A stretch of 32,977 nt of DNA from Nitrososphaeria archaeon (GCA_010028495.1 RHCX01000009.1:1-32977), one strand, 5' to 3'. Positions 16,890-25,561 are shown, counted from the stretch's first letter. Numbers and translations are program-made. The notes: a model not told the origin generated them from the sequence alone.

Positions 16890-17907
16890 TGATTTTTTCT
16901 ATCTTTTTTGATTTTGCCGCCAGTTTTATCTCACGAGCTATTCTTCTACCCATGCTCATTGGCTCATCATATAGTAAAGTAGAGTATGGAGAGCCTTCCA
17001 TGTAGATGTTGGTTCCAGCTACAATTCTTGCGGAAAACTCGAAACTCCAGAATTTTCCGTCCTGATCATAGACTCCCTCTATGCAAAACGGCCCATTCAT
17101 GCCTGGTTTGACCAGTCTTTTTGATGCAGAGACAAATCGCTCGCCCATCTGGTATACCTCATCTAGTAGAGATTCCCGTAATACCATCGGACTATTCCCT
17201 ATGACATTAAATGAAGAAATGTAATCCATTCCTAGTTGCTGTTGCGCAGGAATTCTTGCTAATCCCTCAATGTCTGATTCATGTCTTTTATCAATTCCAA
17301 AGAATTCCAATTCGTTTTTCAGTGGTGAGTAGAAAAACTGCAGATATGCCAATACTCCCATGACGTATTCCTGAATGTACAGGTCTGAATCACCTTTGAT
17401 CAAGCCTTGTTTTACCAGAATGTTGCGCTTTTTGACGTAATCTTTTTCCGAGCTTGCCAGAAAGTATCCTTTTCCTCCAGCGGCCCCATGTCTTTTTGCT
17501 ATTACTAGTCGATTGATTTTTTTTGGACTGGACAAAGACTGCGGAACGTTAAGCTTGGACTCTATCATGAGTTGCTCCTTTAACTTTCTGTCGGATTCCC
17601 ACTTGAGAATCCACTTGTTACCAAAGACAGGAATTTTTAGCGATTCAATCTGTTTTGTGGACATTTGCGCAATTAATGTGCCATGAGGAATCAGGATGGA
17701 ATTATTTTTCTCCAAAATGCTTGTGCATTTTTTATCCAAAACCTCCACAAAGGAATCAACTGGAATTAATTCATCAATAAAATCAAATCTCTTGTATAAT
17801 CGTTCACGTTTTTTCTCGCAAACCAACAATGTCTTGAGGCCTTCGTCCTTGGCTCCCTTGAGTACCTGTAAAGAACAGTGTGAGCCCAAGGTTGCAACTG
17901 AGACCAT
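16882..17907 (-). CDS. purP: FAICAR synthetase PurP
   Basis: 341 aa, archaeal 5-formaminoimidazole-4-carboxamide ribonucleotide synthetase. It uses ATP and free formate to formylate AICAR in purine synthesis, replacing the PurH transformylase. N-terminal VSVATLGSHCSLQVLKGAKDEG is the PurP preATP-grasp signature. The ATP-grasp core includes VIAKRHGAAGGKGYF, YIQEYVMGV, NGPFCIEGV and FEFSARIVAGTNIY. Length is usual (about 340-360). It is the third gene of a minus-strand cluster after the membrane-tethered regulator and a 66-aa orphan. Confidence 0.95.
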   Translation of the reverse strand: MVSVATLGSHCSLQVLKGAKDEGLKTLLVCEKKRERLYKRFDFIDELIPVDSFVEVLDKKCTSILEKNNSILIPHGTLIAQMSTKQIESLKIPVFGNKWILKWESDRKLKEQLMIESKLNVPQSLSSPKKINRLVIAKRHGAAGGKGYFLASSEKDYVKKRNILVKQGLIKGDSDLYIQEYVMGVLAYLQFFYSPLKNELEFFGIDKRHESDIEGLARIPAQQQLGMDYISSFNVIGNSPMVLRESLLDEVYQMGERFVSASKRLVKPGMNGPFCIEGVYDQDGKFWSFEFSARIVAGTNIYMEGSPYSTLLYDEPMSMGRRIAREIKLAAKSKKIEKITT

Positions 17908-17930
17908 ATTTTCTGTAAAATATTCAGGGT

Positions 17931-18131
17931 TTATGAAAGCTCGCTCTGCATTTTGGACACATATGCAAAAACCTCATCGATTAGATCCATTGACAGATCT
18001 TTTTTGAGCTCTTCTGGTGTGGCCTTGAGAACAAAGTCAATCATGGTATCTGGGCTTTTTGTATACACAGAATATACCGAAATTGCGTTTGATATCACAA
18101 TTAGGAGTTTTTCCCTGTTTGATAGTGCCAT
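17931..18131 (-). CDS. 66-aa hypothetical protein
   Basis: A short soluble helical protein with an ATG start, 11 nt after the membrane-tethered regulator and 23 nt before purP, all on the minus strand. There is no signal peptide or TM segment; the sequence has amphipathic helices (REKLLIVISNAISVY; ELKKDLSMDLIDEVFAYVS). Conserved spacing inside a gene cluster supports a real gene. Function not recognised. Confidence 0.65.
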   Translation of the reverse strand: MALSNREKLLIVISNAISVYSVYTKSPDTMIDFVLKATPEELKKDLSMDLIDEVFAYVSKMQSELS

Positions 18132-18142
18132 GGTATGCTATA

Positions 18143-18973
18143 CTACATCTGGTAATTTCTAGTCTTTTTTCTGGACGAGAGAATTCTCTCTATGATTAGC
18201 CCGATTATTCCCACTGATAATGCAATTATGATTGGCAGTGCAAGATCATGCAGCGGGTCGCCAATTATTGGTGCATTTGAAGTCAGGTATGATGTGTGGT
18301 CTGCAGGAATCGATTCCGGACCCGGTGTAATTTGCTCGGTAGGATTTGGAGGTGGTACGTCAGCAGTTGGAGCGCTAGAATATGCCTGACTTGTCTCTGC
18401 CGTTTTAGACATTGCAGTATCAGCTGCAGGAGTTGATTTCATTGCCATTTGCGGTGCAAATTGGGATGGCTCTGGAGAATTTATCGAGTTGCCAGAGTTT
18501 GCACGTGCGTTTTCTATTGCAACTTGGTTGTTTTGCTGAATAAACTGGACAGAAAACAAAGCTGCTAATGATGCGGCACCGATTGACGCGAATCGGTAAA
18601 TTCGATTAAAAGAATTGAACAACGACTTTGACGTCTTTGCCTTTTCTGTCATGCCTGCTGGTAAAATCACTATGGCGAATTTATCTACAGTATAGTATTT
18701 CATGTCGTGCGATTTTGTGTTTTTTCCAGTCTGCGCTATTTTGACCACATTTGTTTCCTGCATTTTTTTCAAATGATACATTACTAGTGGTAAAGAAATC
18801 TCAGTTTTCTGAGAAATCTGGTTCGCGGTCATTTCCTCATTGAATAATAACTTCAAAATTGCTCTAGATGAATCAGAGCTGAGTAATTCCCCTACAGCTT
18901 TGATACGATCATCATCAGTTGATAATATCTCAATTTTGTCATTAATTCCCATCGGGTCTTCAGAATCGCCCAT
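18143..18973 (-). CDS. Membrane-tethered winged-helix regulator
   Basis: 276 aa. Residues about 20-95 are an ArsR-type winged helix (ILKLLFNEEMTANQISQKTEISLPLVMYHLKKMQETNVV), which is cytoplasmic. TM helix 1 is at about 127-147, then about 95 residues of low-complexity Ser/Pro/Ala/Thr-rich linker predicted outside, then TM helix 2 at about 246-267 and a short basic tail. This is a one-component design: an external or membrane signal could be passed directly to DNA. It is divergent from the SIMPL gene, whose promoter carries a perfect palindrome. It heads the cluster with the 66-aa orphan and purP. Confidence 0.85.
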   Translation of the reverse strand: MGDSEDPMGINDKIEILSTDDDRIKAVGELLSSDSSRAILKLLFNEEMTANQISQKTEISLPLVMYHLKKMQETNVVKIAQTGKNTKSHDMKYYTVDKFAIVILPAGMTEKAKTSKSLFNSFNRIYRFASIGAASLAALFSVQFIQQNNQVAIENARANSGNSINSPEPSQFAPQMAMKSTPAADTAMSKTAETSQAYSSAPTADVPPPNPTEQITPGPESIPADHTSYLTSNAPIIGDPLHDLALPIIIALSVGIIGLIIERILSSRKKTRNYQM

Positions 18974-19021
18974 GTTTCAATGTCGCTTGCTCAAATAGAT
19001 ATTAAAATTTTCGATTCAATT

Positions 19022-19029
19022 CTATTTTA
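19022..19029 (+). promoter_or_regulatory. TATA box of SIMPL gene
   Basis: CTATTTTA/TATTTTAA lies about 40 nt before the ATG at 19066. Transcription would start near 19050, giving a short leader that contains half of the adjacent palindrome. Confidence 0.45.
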
Positions 19030-19040
19030 ATCAAAGGTAA

Positions 19041-19056
19041 TAAGCAAACCTGCTTA
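19041..19056 (+). promoter_or_regulatory. Perfect palindrome, candidate operator
   Basis: TAAGCA-AACC-TGCTTA: 6-bp arms with a 4-bp spacer and no mismatch, spanning the predicted transcription start of the SIMPL gene. This is a repressor-like position. The divergent membrane-tethered winged-helix protein is the obvious candidate binder, which is inference from neighbourhood. Confidence 0.5.
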
Positions 19057-19065
19057 TGACATATC

Positions 19066-19842
19066 ATGAATAAAACAATAACAATCGCAGCCGCGATAGG
19101 AGTTGTTCTAGCATTAGGGTTCTCATTAGGAGCAATCCCAACAGGTCTTAATGCGCAAGCACAAACAGAGCCAACGCCGTTCCCATCCAGAGAAAAAACA
19201 ATCTCTTCGTCAGGACAGGCTACAAGCTTTGTGGAACCAGACAGACTCAACATCAACTTTGGAGTAGAGGTTCAAAAGCCGACTGCCAAAGAGGCACTGG
19301 ATGAAAACAGTGACAAGATGAACGAGGTAATTGACGCAATCAAATCAGCTGGAATAAACAGTGATGAAATCACAACATCCCAGTTCTCAATTTACCCAGT
19401 TTACGAGTCATACCAGGAAAAAGAAACCGGCATCTACAAGCAAAAGCTAACTGGATACAGCGTATCTAACATCATCCAGGTGAAAACACCAAAGATGGAT
19501 TTGGCATCAGAAATAATCGATGCAGCAGTAGGTGCAGGAGTAAACCGAGTAGACAATGTCTGGTTCTCACTCTCAGACAAGAAACAACAGCAAGTCAGCG
19601 ATGATTTGCTAGCAGAGGCAATCAAAAATGCCCAATCCAAGGCAGAAAAGGCACTTGTCCCGCTAAACTACAAGATAATCGGAGTCAAGTACGTCAGCCT
19701 TGATGGCGGATACTATCCCCCACCAATGCCATACTATGGAGCAATGGATGCTGGAGTAGCAAAATCTGCAACCCCGATATTTTCGTCTGATCAGCAGGTA
19801 TCTGCAAGTGCAACTGTTGTCTTCCTAATTGGAAGCAACTAA
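19066..19842 (+). CDS. SIMPL (DUF541) domain secreted protein
   Basis: 258 aa with an N-terminal signal (residues about 1-31, ending in an Ala/Gln-rich cleavage region LNAQAQ) and one SIMPL domain from about residue 44 to the end: ISSSGQATSFVEPDRLNINFGVEV at its start and VSASATVVFLIGS at its end. Residues IDAIKSAGINSDEITTSQFSIYPVYE form the conserved middle. Members are periplasmic or surface oligomeric proteins, some linked to stress or signalling (BP26, YggE); the biochemical role is unclear. Confidence 0.92.
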   Translation: MNKTITIAAAIGVVLALGFSLGAIPTGLNAQAQTEPTPFPSREKTISSSGQATSFVEPDRLNINFGVEVQKPTAKEALDENSDKMNEVIDAIKSAGINSDEITTSQFSIYPVYESYQEKETGIYKQKLTGYSVSNIIQVKTPKMDLASEIIDAAVGAGVNRVDNVWFSLSDKKQQQVSDDLLAEAIKNAQSKAEKALVPLNYKIIGVKYVSLDGGYYPPPMPYYGAMDAGVAKSATPIFSSDQQVSASATVVFLIGSN

Positions 19843-19851
19843 TTCTCTTTT

Positions 19852-20238
19852 TTATTGATTCAAAAAATCTTCGTACTGAACAAGTTCCTCTATAGCTGAA
19901 ATTTTGCCTCTAGTAATCTGCATCAACCGTTTTTTGTACGTCAAATCAATTCGAGTTCGTCGCTCTAACTGCTCAATTACTTTTCTTGCCAAATAATTCC
20001 CCTTTCTGTCCGAATCAAACAATAAAATCAAATTTTTATCAGATACTGAATCTACGAATTTTGTCATTCCTCTAAATCGATGAAATTCCAAGATTTGCTG
20101 GCTACATCCCAATGACTTGAGTGCCGCTGTGTCTCTTTTTCCCTCCACAATTACAACGCCAGAAGACACATTCAATGAGACGATGAAATCCCGAAGATCG
20201 GAAATCTCATCATATGAAATCTCCACGATTCCTGACAT
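19852..20238 (-). CDS. Toprim-domain protein (primase/RNase M5-like)
   Basis: About 128 aa from the ATG at 20238; a GTG at 20304 would add 22 residues that do not resemble the domain. The Toprim fold is clear: VVIVEGKRDTAALKSLG supplies the catalytic Glu, and LILLFDSDRKG the DxD metal pair. It is a compact stand-alone Toprim protein of the size found in archaea, possibly a nuclease or phosphotransfer enzyme acting on RNA or DNA; the target is unknown. It ends only 10 nt from the SIMPL stop, in convergent orientation. Confidence 0.85.
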   Translation of the reverse strand: MSGIVEISYDEISDLRDFIVSLNVSSGVVIVEGKRDTAALKSLGCSQQILEFHRFRGMTKFVDSVSDKNLILLFDSDRKGNYLARKVIEQLERRTRIDLTYKKRLMQITRGKISAIEELVQYEDFLNQ

Positions 20239-20357
20239 TACATCATAACTAATCTCGTATTGGAGTGAATAATCATGACAAAAAGATGGACAAATTATCA
20301 GCACGTACGAACAAAATCTGGATCTTTTCTACGCAACCGTTTTAATAATTTCCGAGT

Positions 20358-20432
20358 ATGATATTACAAGAATCCCCAAAGGTGAATTACAAATTCACTG
20401 TGCCAGCCAAAGGATCTTGGGAGCGCTTTTGA
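20358..20432 (+). CDS. Possible 24-aa micro-ORF
   Basis: ATG to TGA encoding 24 residues ending FTVPAKGSWERF, in an otherwise empty 144-nt gap between two minus-strand genes. The composition looks protein-like and a TTTTAATAA stretch (20339-20347) lies upstream, although closer to the ATG than a TATA box should be. The end overlaps a possible 6-bp hairpin (20419-20438). It may equally be chance or part of a non-coding RNA. Confidence 0.2.
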   Translation: MILQESPKVNYKFTVPAKGSWERF

Positions 20433-20448
20433 GCTCTCGATTCTTTGC

Positions 20449-20688
20449 TTATAAAATATCTCGTCTTGAAAATTCTTCCTGAGCGTTTTTGATTTTCTGA
20501 TCATATGCAATATCATACGTCATATCGACTAGCTCGGCCTTGCTGGAGACCGGTGTAATCTCATCGTCTTTTTCAATAGTGATTTCGTTTTGCAAGTCAT
20601 GCTGTAAATTCAGCAAAACATCAATACTGTCTGCCAGTACCATTCGGACTTCCTTGATATAGTCCACTATATCCTCGCTTGCGCTCAT
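20449..20688 (-). CDS. 79-aa hypothetical protein
   Basis: An acidic soluble protein with an ATG start, divergent from aspS. Helical N-terminus (SEDIVDYIKEVRMVLADSIDVLLNLQHDLQNE) and a second short helix near residues 50-70; no signal peptide, TM or Cys. Not recognised. Position beside the aspS promoter and codon use like its neighbours suggest a genuine conserved small gene. Confidence 0.6.
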   Translation of the reverse strand: MSASEDIVDYIKEVRMVLADSIDVLLNLQHDLQNEITIEKDDEITPVSSKAELVDMTYDIAYDQKIKNAQEEFSRRDIL

Positions 20689-20770
20689 TATAGTACAGAT
20701 CTGGAATTGTCTAATTAATTTTTCAAGTGTTCAATATGAAAATCTAGGCTCAAAATACCTCGTTCATAAA

Positions 20771-20778
20771 AATAAATA
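20771..20778 (+). promoter_or_regulatory. TATA box of aspS-gatCAB operon
   Basis: AATAAATA is centred about 26 nt before the ATG at 20801, so the transcript is nearly leaderless. A 5-bp inverted repeat, ACTGT-N5-ACAGT (20782-20796), lies between it and the start; it is short enough to be chance. Confidence 0.5.
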
Positions 20779-20800
20779 CAGACTGTAAGGCACAGTTACC

Positions 20801-22111
20801 ATGATAGGCACAGACCTAGAAAAATGGCGTAGAACTCATTATTCTAGTGATTTATCGATAAAAGCAGCAGACTCGGAAGTAACTGTGATGGGCTGGGTTT
20901 TATCAGTGCGAGGCCACGGCAACATTTCATTTATGATGTTAAAGGACAAAGATGGTGAAGTCCAAATTGTAGCAAAAACTGGAAGCTGTCCTGATGATAT
21001 ACGAGAAAAGATTTCACACCTAAAGGCTCATTCCTCGGTTGGGATAATTGGCACTGTCAAACCGTCAGAGAAAGCGCCAAACGGAGTCGAAATCATACCA
21101 AAAGAGCTGAAAGTATTCTCCGAAGTGGAAAAAATTCCTCCATTTGAGCCATATGCAAAGACAATCAAAAACATCGACACCAGACTAGAGATAAGACCGC
21201 TAGATCTAAAAAGAAAACCACTGCAACATGTATTCCGAGTTAGAAGTTTGGTGCTAAAAGCAATTCGAGATTATTTCTATGAGAAAGAATTTTTAGAAAT
21301 CAACACGCCAAAGATGATTGCAACTGCTACTGAAGGAGGGGCTGCACTATTTCCAATATTTTACTACAACAAGGAAGCATTTTTGGCACAATCTCCACAG
21401 TTGTACAAAGAACAGCTGACAATGAGCTTTGAGAAAGTATTCGAGATTGCGCCAATTTTCAGAGCGGAGCCATCAAGAACAAACAGGCACCTCTCAGAGG
21501 CAATCTCAATAGACATGGAAGAGGCATATGTTGACTATAACGACATAATGCAAAGAATTGAAGATTTGATAAAAATCACCATACAAACTGTGTCAGAGTA
21601 CGCCAAAGCAAACCCAGAATCTGAATTTGTAGTGCCTGAACTACCTGACAAGATAGATAGATATTCCTACACCGAACTGGTTGAAAAAATGCAAAATGCA
21701 GGTGCAAAAACCGAATGGGGGGATGACTTGTACCCATCTAATCTCAAAAAAATAGGCCTAAACGGATTTTATTTCATAAAGGACTGGCCTACTGGACCAA
21801 AACCATTCTATGTAAAAATAAACAAATCCGATCCTAAGATATCCGAATCGTTTGATTTAATGTTTGGAGATCTGGAATTGTCTTCTGGTAGTACCAGAGT
21901 CGAAAAAAAGGCCGAACTAGAAGAGAGAATGAAGAACAAAGGTCTCAAAGTAGATGCGTTTGAGTATCATTTGCGAGCTTTTGACTATGGTATTCCTCCA
22001 CACGCAGGATGCGGGATAGGCCTTGAGAGACTAATCATGGCGCTAACGGGAACTGAAAACATAAGAGACACCACATTATATCCAAGAGACGTAGACAGGC
22101 TAACGCCTTAG
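20801..22111 (+). CDS. aspS: Aspartyl-tRNA synthetase, archaeal, likely non-discriminating
   Basis: A 436-aa class IIb synthetase. Residues about 15-110 are the OB-fold anticodon-binding domain (MGWVLSVRGHG). Motif 2 is IFRAEPSRTNRHLSEA and motif 3 is GCGIGLERLIMALTG. In discriminating archaeal enzymes (Thermococcus type) a Trp in the GWVW position and a Lys in KAKLG restrict charging to tRNA-Asp; here these are Leu34 and Pro93 (KAPNG). The Pro is the non-discriminating state. With gatCAB following directly, the enzyme probably also makes Asp-tRNA(Asn) for amidation. Confidence 0.96.
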   Translation: MIGTDLEKWRRTHYSSDLSIKAADSEVTVMGWVLSVRGHGNISFMMLKDKDGEVQIVAKTGSCPDDIREKISHLKAHSSVGIIGTVKPSEKAPNGVEIIPKELKVFSEVEKIPPFEPYAKTIKNIDTRLEIRPLDLKRKPLQHVFRVRSLVLKAIRDYFYEKEFLEINTPKMIATATEGGAALFPIFYYNKEAFLAQSPQLYKEQLTMSFEKVFEIAPIFRAEPSRTNRHLSEAISIDMEEAYVDYNDIMQRIEDLIKITIQTVSEYAKANPESEFVVPELPDKIDRYSYTELVEKMQNAGAKTEWGDDLYPSNLKKIGLNGFYFIKDWPTGPKPFYVKINKSDPKISESFDLMFGDLELSSGSTRVEKKAELEERMKNKGLKVDAFEYHLRAFDYGIPPHAGCGIGLERLIMALTGTENIRDTTLYPRDVDRLTP

Positions 22112-22119
22112 GTGATTAC

Positions 22120-22386
22120 TTGGTATCAAAAGAAGACATTGAACATGTAGCAAAACTAATGAGAATTGACATTGATGATTCCAATGAATATTTTGAGCGA
22201 GTACAAAAGGTGCTCAGTTATTTCGATATTTTAGACAAGGCAAACATCGAAGGCGAAGACATTCCGGTACAACAAGTTATGATTGATGATCTCAGGGAAG
22301 ACAAGTATGAAAAATTCAATGATTCCCTAATACAGCAACTCAAGAACTATCGCGGAAGCTACGTCAAGGCTCCAAAGATGAATTAG
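22120..22386 (+). CDS. gatC: Asp-tRNA(Asn) amidotransferase subunit C
   Basis: 88 aa. GatC wraps around GatA and GatB and stabilises the amidotransferase. The usual N-terminal pattern EDIEHVAKLMRIDI and the RVQKVLSYFDILDKANIEGED middle are seen. The TTG start at 22120 is supported by GGTGAT at 22111-22116, an exact Shine-Dalgarno core 4-5 nt upstream and right after the aspS stop. Confidence 0.93.
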   Translation: MVSKEDIEHVAKLMRIDIDDSNEYFERVQKVLSYFDILDKANIEGEDIPVQQVMIDDLREDKYEKFNDSLIQQLKNYRGSYVKAPKMN

Positions 22387-23835
22387 ATGAACCTTGGAAT
22401 CTCTGCCATTGAATACATTCATGGCATCAAAAATGGCACAATAACTGCTGAAGAGTTTGTAGCAAAAACCATAGAACATATCAAAAAAGTAGAGCCAAAA
22501 TTGCATGCATTCCTGTCTTTGAACGATAATGCCATACAAGACGCACGAAATATTGACAAGAAAATCAAATCTGGACAGAAAATTGGCGCGCTATATGGAA
22601 TGCCAGTATCAATCAAGGACAATATTTGCATCAAAGGAGGAAAAACTACATGCGCATCAAAGATGCTGGAAAATTACACTGCACCATACACTGCAACAGT
22701 AGTGTCAAAGTTACAAGAACAAGATGCGACAATAATTGGAAAAACAAATTTGGACGAATTTGCAATGGGTGTTGCAACGGAATTTTCTGCGTTTGGCCCA
22801 AGCAAAAACCCGTGGAATACAGATTATGTTCCTGGAGGATCGTCCGGGGGTAGTGCAGTTTCAGTAGCTGGTCTTGAATCCATACTGTCATTGGGTTCTG
22901 ATACGGGAGGTTCTGTTAGAAATCCCGCTAGTTTTTGCAGTATTGTTGGGTTAAAGCCAACATATGGTTTGGTATCTCGATACGGCTTGGTATCATATGC
23001 AAATAGCATAGAGCAGATTGGTCCAATGGGAAGACGAGTAGAAGATGTTGCATTATTACTCAATTGCATTGCAGGAAAAGACATACACGATCCTACAACA
23101 ATAGACAACAAAAGCCAAGATTATCTGTCAGGAATTGATGCCGGAATTTCTGGCAAAAAAATCGGAATAATAAAAGAGATGAGCTCTGGTGCAGGCCTCG
23201 ACAAGACAGTAGAATCTGTTTTTAGGAATTCAGTGTCCTCATTTGAAAAACTAGGAGCAAAAATAGATGAAGTATCACTAGACATGGTAGAATACACTGT
23301 TGCTACATACTATGTGCTGACAACAGCAGAGGCAGGAAGTAACTTATCCAGATACGATAACTTGCGATACGGATATGATTTGGATGCAGAAGGATACGAG
23401 TACAAGTCGTATATTTCCAAAGCACGAAGAAACTTTGGCCCAGAGGTGACCAGACGCATGATTTTGGGAGGATTTGTACCGTCTGCAGGATTTGCAGGAA
23501 GATATCTACTCAAGGCACTTAAGGTAAAATCCAAGCTCAAAAAACAAATCCAGGAAGCTTTTTCAAAATTCGATTACATCATATCGCCTACAGTACCAGT
23601 ACTGCCGTTCAAATTTGGAGAAAAAATCGATGACCCATTAGCAATGTATCTTGCAGATATCAATACGGTAACTGCAAATCTGACAGGAATTCCAGCAATT
23701 TCAATACCGTATGAAATTAGAAATGGACTTCCTGTTGGAATACAAATCCATGCTAATTCACTACAAGAAAAATCATTATTGCAGGCAGCATATGCTTTAC
23801 AGAGCACAACCAAACTACCGGAGGTTCCGCTATGA
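22387..23835 (+). CDS. gatA: Asp-tRNA(Asn) amidotransferase subunit A
   Basis: 482-aa amidase-signature enzyme that releases ammonia from glutamine (or uses asparagine) for transfer to aminoacyl-tRNA. Catalytic Ser-cisSer-Lys elements are present: the Lys in MPVSIKDNI, and the Gly/Ser-rich PGGSSGGSAVSVAG followed by GSDTGGSVRNPASFC with the nucleophilic Ser. Full length for the family. ATG immediately after the gatC stop. Confidence 0.96.
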   Translation: MNLGISAIEYIHGIKNGTITAEEFVAKTIEHIKKVEPKLHAFLSLNDNAIQDARNIDKKIKSGQKIGALYGMPVSIKDNICIKGGKTTCASKMLENYTAPYTATVVSKLQEQDATIIGKTNLDEFAMGVATEFSAFGPSKNPWNTDYVPGGSSGGSAVSVAGLESILSLGSDTGGSVRNPASFCSIVGLKPTYGLVSRYGLVSYANSIEQIGPMGRRVEDVALLLNCIAGKDIHDPTTIDNKSQDYLSGIDAGISGKKIGIIKEMSSGAGLDKTVESVFRNSVSSFEKLGAKIDEVSLDMVEYTVATYYVLTTAEAGSNLSRYDNLRYGYDLDAEGYEYKSYISKARRNFGPEVTRRMILGGFVPSAGFAGRYLLKALKVKSKLKKQIQEAFSKFDYIISPTVPVLPFKFGEKIDDPLAMYLADINTVTANLTGIPAISIPYEIRNGLPVGIQIHANSLQEKSLLQAAYALQSTTKLPEVPL

Positions 23836-25232
23836 TTGGCCTAGAAATCCACTGTCAGCTGACAAAACTGGAAAGCAAGCTGTTCTGTACATGTAAGGCA
23901 AATTACAGAGAGTTTGAGCCAAACACAAACATCTGCCCAGTATGCATGGGAATGCCAGGGACTCTACCCAGATTGAACAAAAAGGCGGTAGAAAAAGCAA
24001 CAATGATTGCAATGGCTTTGAATTGTAAGACTCCGCACAACTTGGGATTTTTCAGAAAAAATTACTTTTATCCTGATTTACCAAAAAGTTTCCAAATCAC
24101 ACAGTTGAATTTGTATGGACCAACAAGCATTGGAGAGCAAGGCAAAGTATCAGTAGAAGGAAAGGACATTCGAATCAGAAGAATTCAGATTGAGGAGGAT
24201 CCTGGCAGATTGATCTACGAAGGATCTTCAGAAAAAACCGCAATAACACTAGTTGATTACAACAGAGCAGGTACACCACTAGTAGAAATAGTGACTGAGC
24301 CAGACTTTGATAATCCAAGACAGGTCAGAATCTTCCTAAACGTACTATCAGATTTGCTTGAAAATCTGGGGGTTTCTGACCCTACCTTAGAAGGTGCCAT
24401 GCGTGCAGACGCAAACGTATCCATTGAGGGCGGAAATCGGGTAGAAGTGAAAAACATCGGATCTTTCCATGATTTAGAAAAGGCGATTCACTTTGAGCTG
24501 ACTCGCCAGACAAGTCTGAAAGAGCGAGGTATTGAGATATCTCAAGAGACACGTCATTGGGACGATAAAAGAAAGATAACAATATCCTCCAGATCAAAAG
24601 AAGAAGACCAGGATTATCGGTATATTCTGGAAGGTGACATTCCTTGGGTGATAATGGATGAAAAATCATTAAATGCATGGAAGAAAAACATGCCAGAAAG
24701 CATTAGCTCCAAAAAAGAAAGATATGTTGCCAAATATGGCATACCTGGACAAGTAGCAGATGTACTATCAACTGACAAGTATTATTCTGATTTATTCGAG
24801 CAGGCCCATGACGACTCTAATGCCAAAGAGATTGCAAACATCATCACCACTGATCTGATGGGCCTAGTCGATACTAGAGAAAAAAGAGAACAATCGAAAT
24901 TATTGCCAAAACATCTGTCTGATTTGGTTTCTATGATCAATACAGGTAAAATTACAAAAAGCTCGGCAAAAAGCGCATTGCAGGAAATTATCAAGACTGG
25001 AAAATCCGTCTCCGATATTGTATCAAGTACTGGATTATCGAAGATATCTGATGAAGGAGATCTTGGCAAAATCATTGATGAGATAATATTGCAAGAATCC
25101 ACTGCAGTAGAACAGGCAAAGCAAAATTCTCAGACAATCAATTATCTGGTAGGCAAAGTAATGCAAAAGACAAAAGGGAAGGCTGACCCTAGTATAACAC
25201 TGAATTTGTTCAAGAAAAAAATTGGAATTTGA
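23832..25232 (+). CDS. gatB: Asp-tRNA(Asn) amidotransferase subunit B
   Basis: 466 aa; GatB binds the misacylated tRNA and activates the acyl side chain with ATP before amidation. N-terminal GLEIHCQLTKLESKLFCTC and ICPVCMGMPGTLP carry the Cys pairs of the cradle-domain zinc site. EEDPGRLIYEG and DYNRAGTPLVEIVTEPD are family signatures. The C-terminus holds the helical and YqeY-like tail. ATG overlaps the gatA stop by 4 nt, with GGAGGT at 23820-23825 as ribosome-binding site. The operon makes Asn-tRNA by the indirect route; archaea usually use GatDE for Gln. Confidence 0.96.
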   Translation: MIGLEIHCQLTKLESKLFCTCKANYREFEPNTNICPVCMGMPGTLPRLNKKAVEKATMIAMALNCKTPHNLGFFRKNYFYPDLPKSFQITQLNLYGPTSIGEQGKVSVEGKDIRIRRIQIEEDPGRLIYEGSSEKTAITLVDYNRAGTPLVEIVTEPDFDNPRQVRIFLNVLSDLLENLGVSDPTLEGAMRADANVSIEGGNRVEVKNIGSFHDLEKAIHFELTRQTSLKERGIEISQETRHWDDKRKITISSRSKEEDQDYRYILEGDIPWVIMDEKSLNAWKKNMPESISSKKERYVAKYGIPGQVADVLSTDKYYSDLFEQAHDDSNAKEIANIITTDLMGLVDTREKREQSKLLPKHLSDLVSMINTGKITKSSAKSALQEIIKTGKSVSDIVSSTGLSKISDEGDLGKIIDEIILQESTAVEQAKQNSQTINYLVGKVMQKTKGKADPSITLNLFKKKIGI

Positions 25233-25491
25233 AATTGATGCCGATGAGGCAGAAATAATACGCATAATATCGAATCTGCCGGAATTTTCGTGGCTATCTA
25301 CTGCCGATCTGGGTAAAATTAGGAGGGAAATCAAGGGCACAGTATCTAGGATTTTGAGAGAGTATTATCTGGAAAACACATGCAACATTGAGGGAAACTG
25401 GACTGAGAAATTTGCAGAATTTGGAATCACAGAACACGACGGCAAAACAATGATTGCATGCGCAAGAAGACTTGGGATAGAAATATCATGA
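25222..25491 (+). CDS. 89-aa hypothetical protein at end of gat operon
   Basis: TTG start overlapping the gatB stop by 11 nt, so translationally coupled. An acidic, helical soluble protein (ADEAEIIRIISNLPEF; LGKIRREIKGTVSRILREYY), ending with a region containing two Cys (ENTCNIEG, IACARRLG). No recognised domain. Coupling to gatB suggests a link to the amidotransferase or to tRNA, without direct evidence. Confidence 0.65.
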   Translation: MEFEIDADEAEIIRIISNLPEFSWLSTADLGKIRREIKGTVSRILREYYLENTCNIEGNWTEKFAEFGITEHDGKTMIACARRLGIEIS

Positions 25492-25561
25492 TGGTTTTTT
25501 TCGTTTTATGTTATAGACTAGAATGATTTCTACGTTCGTCTTTTATATCAAAATACATCAA

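Noticed and set aside
20782-20796. ACTGT-N5-ACAGT before aspS as an operator
   Set aside because: Only 5-bp arms, and the operon is expected to be housekeeping; not distinguishable from chance.
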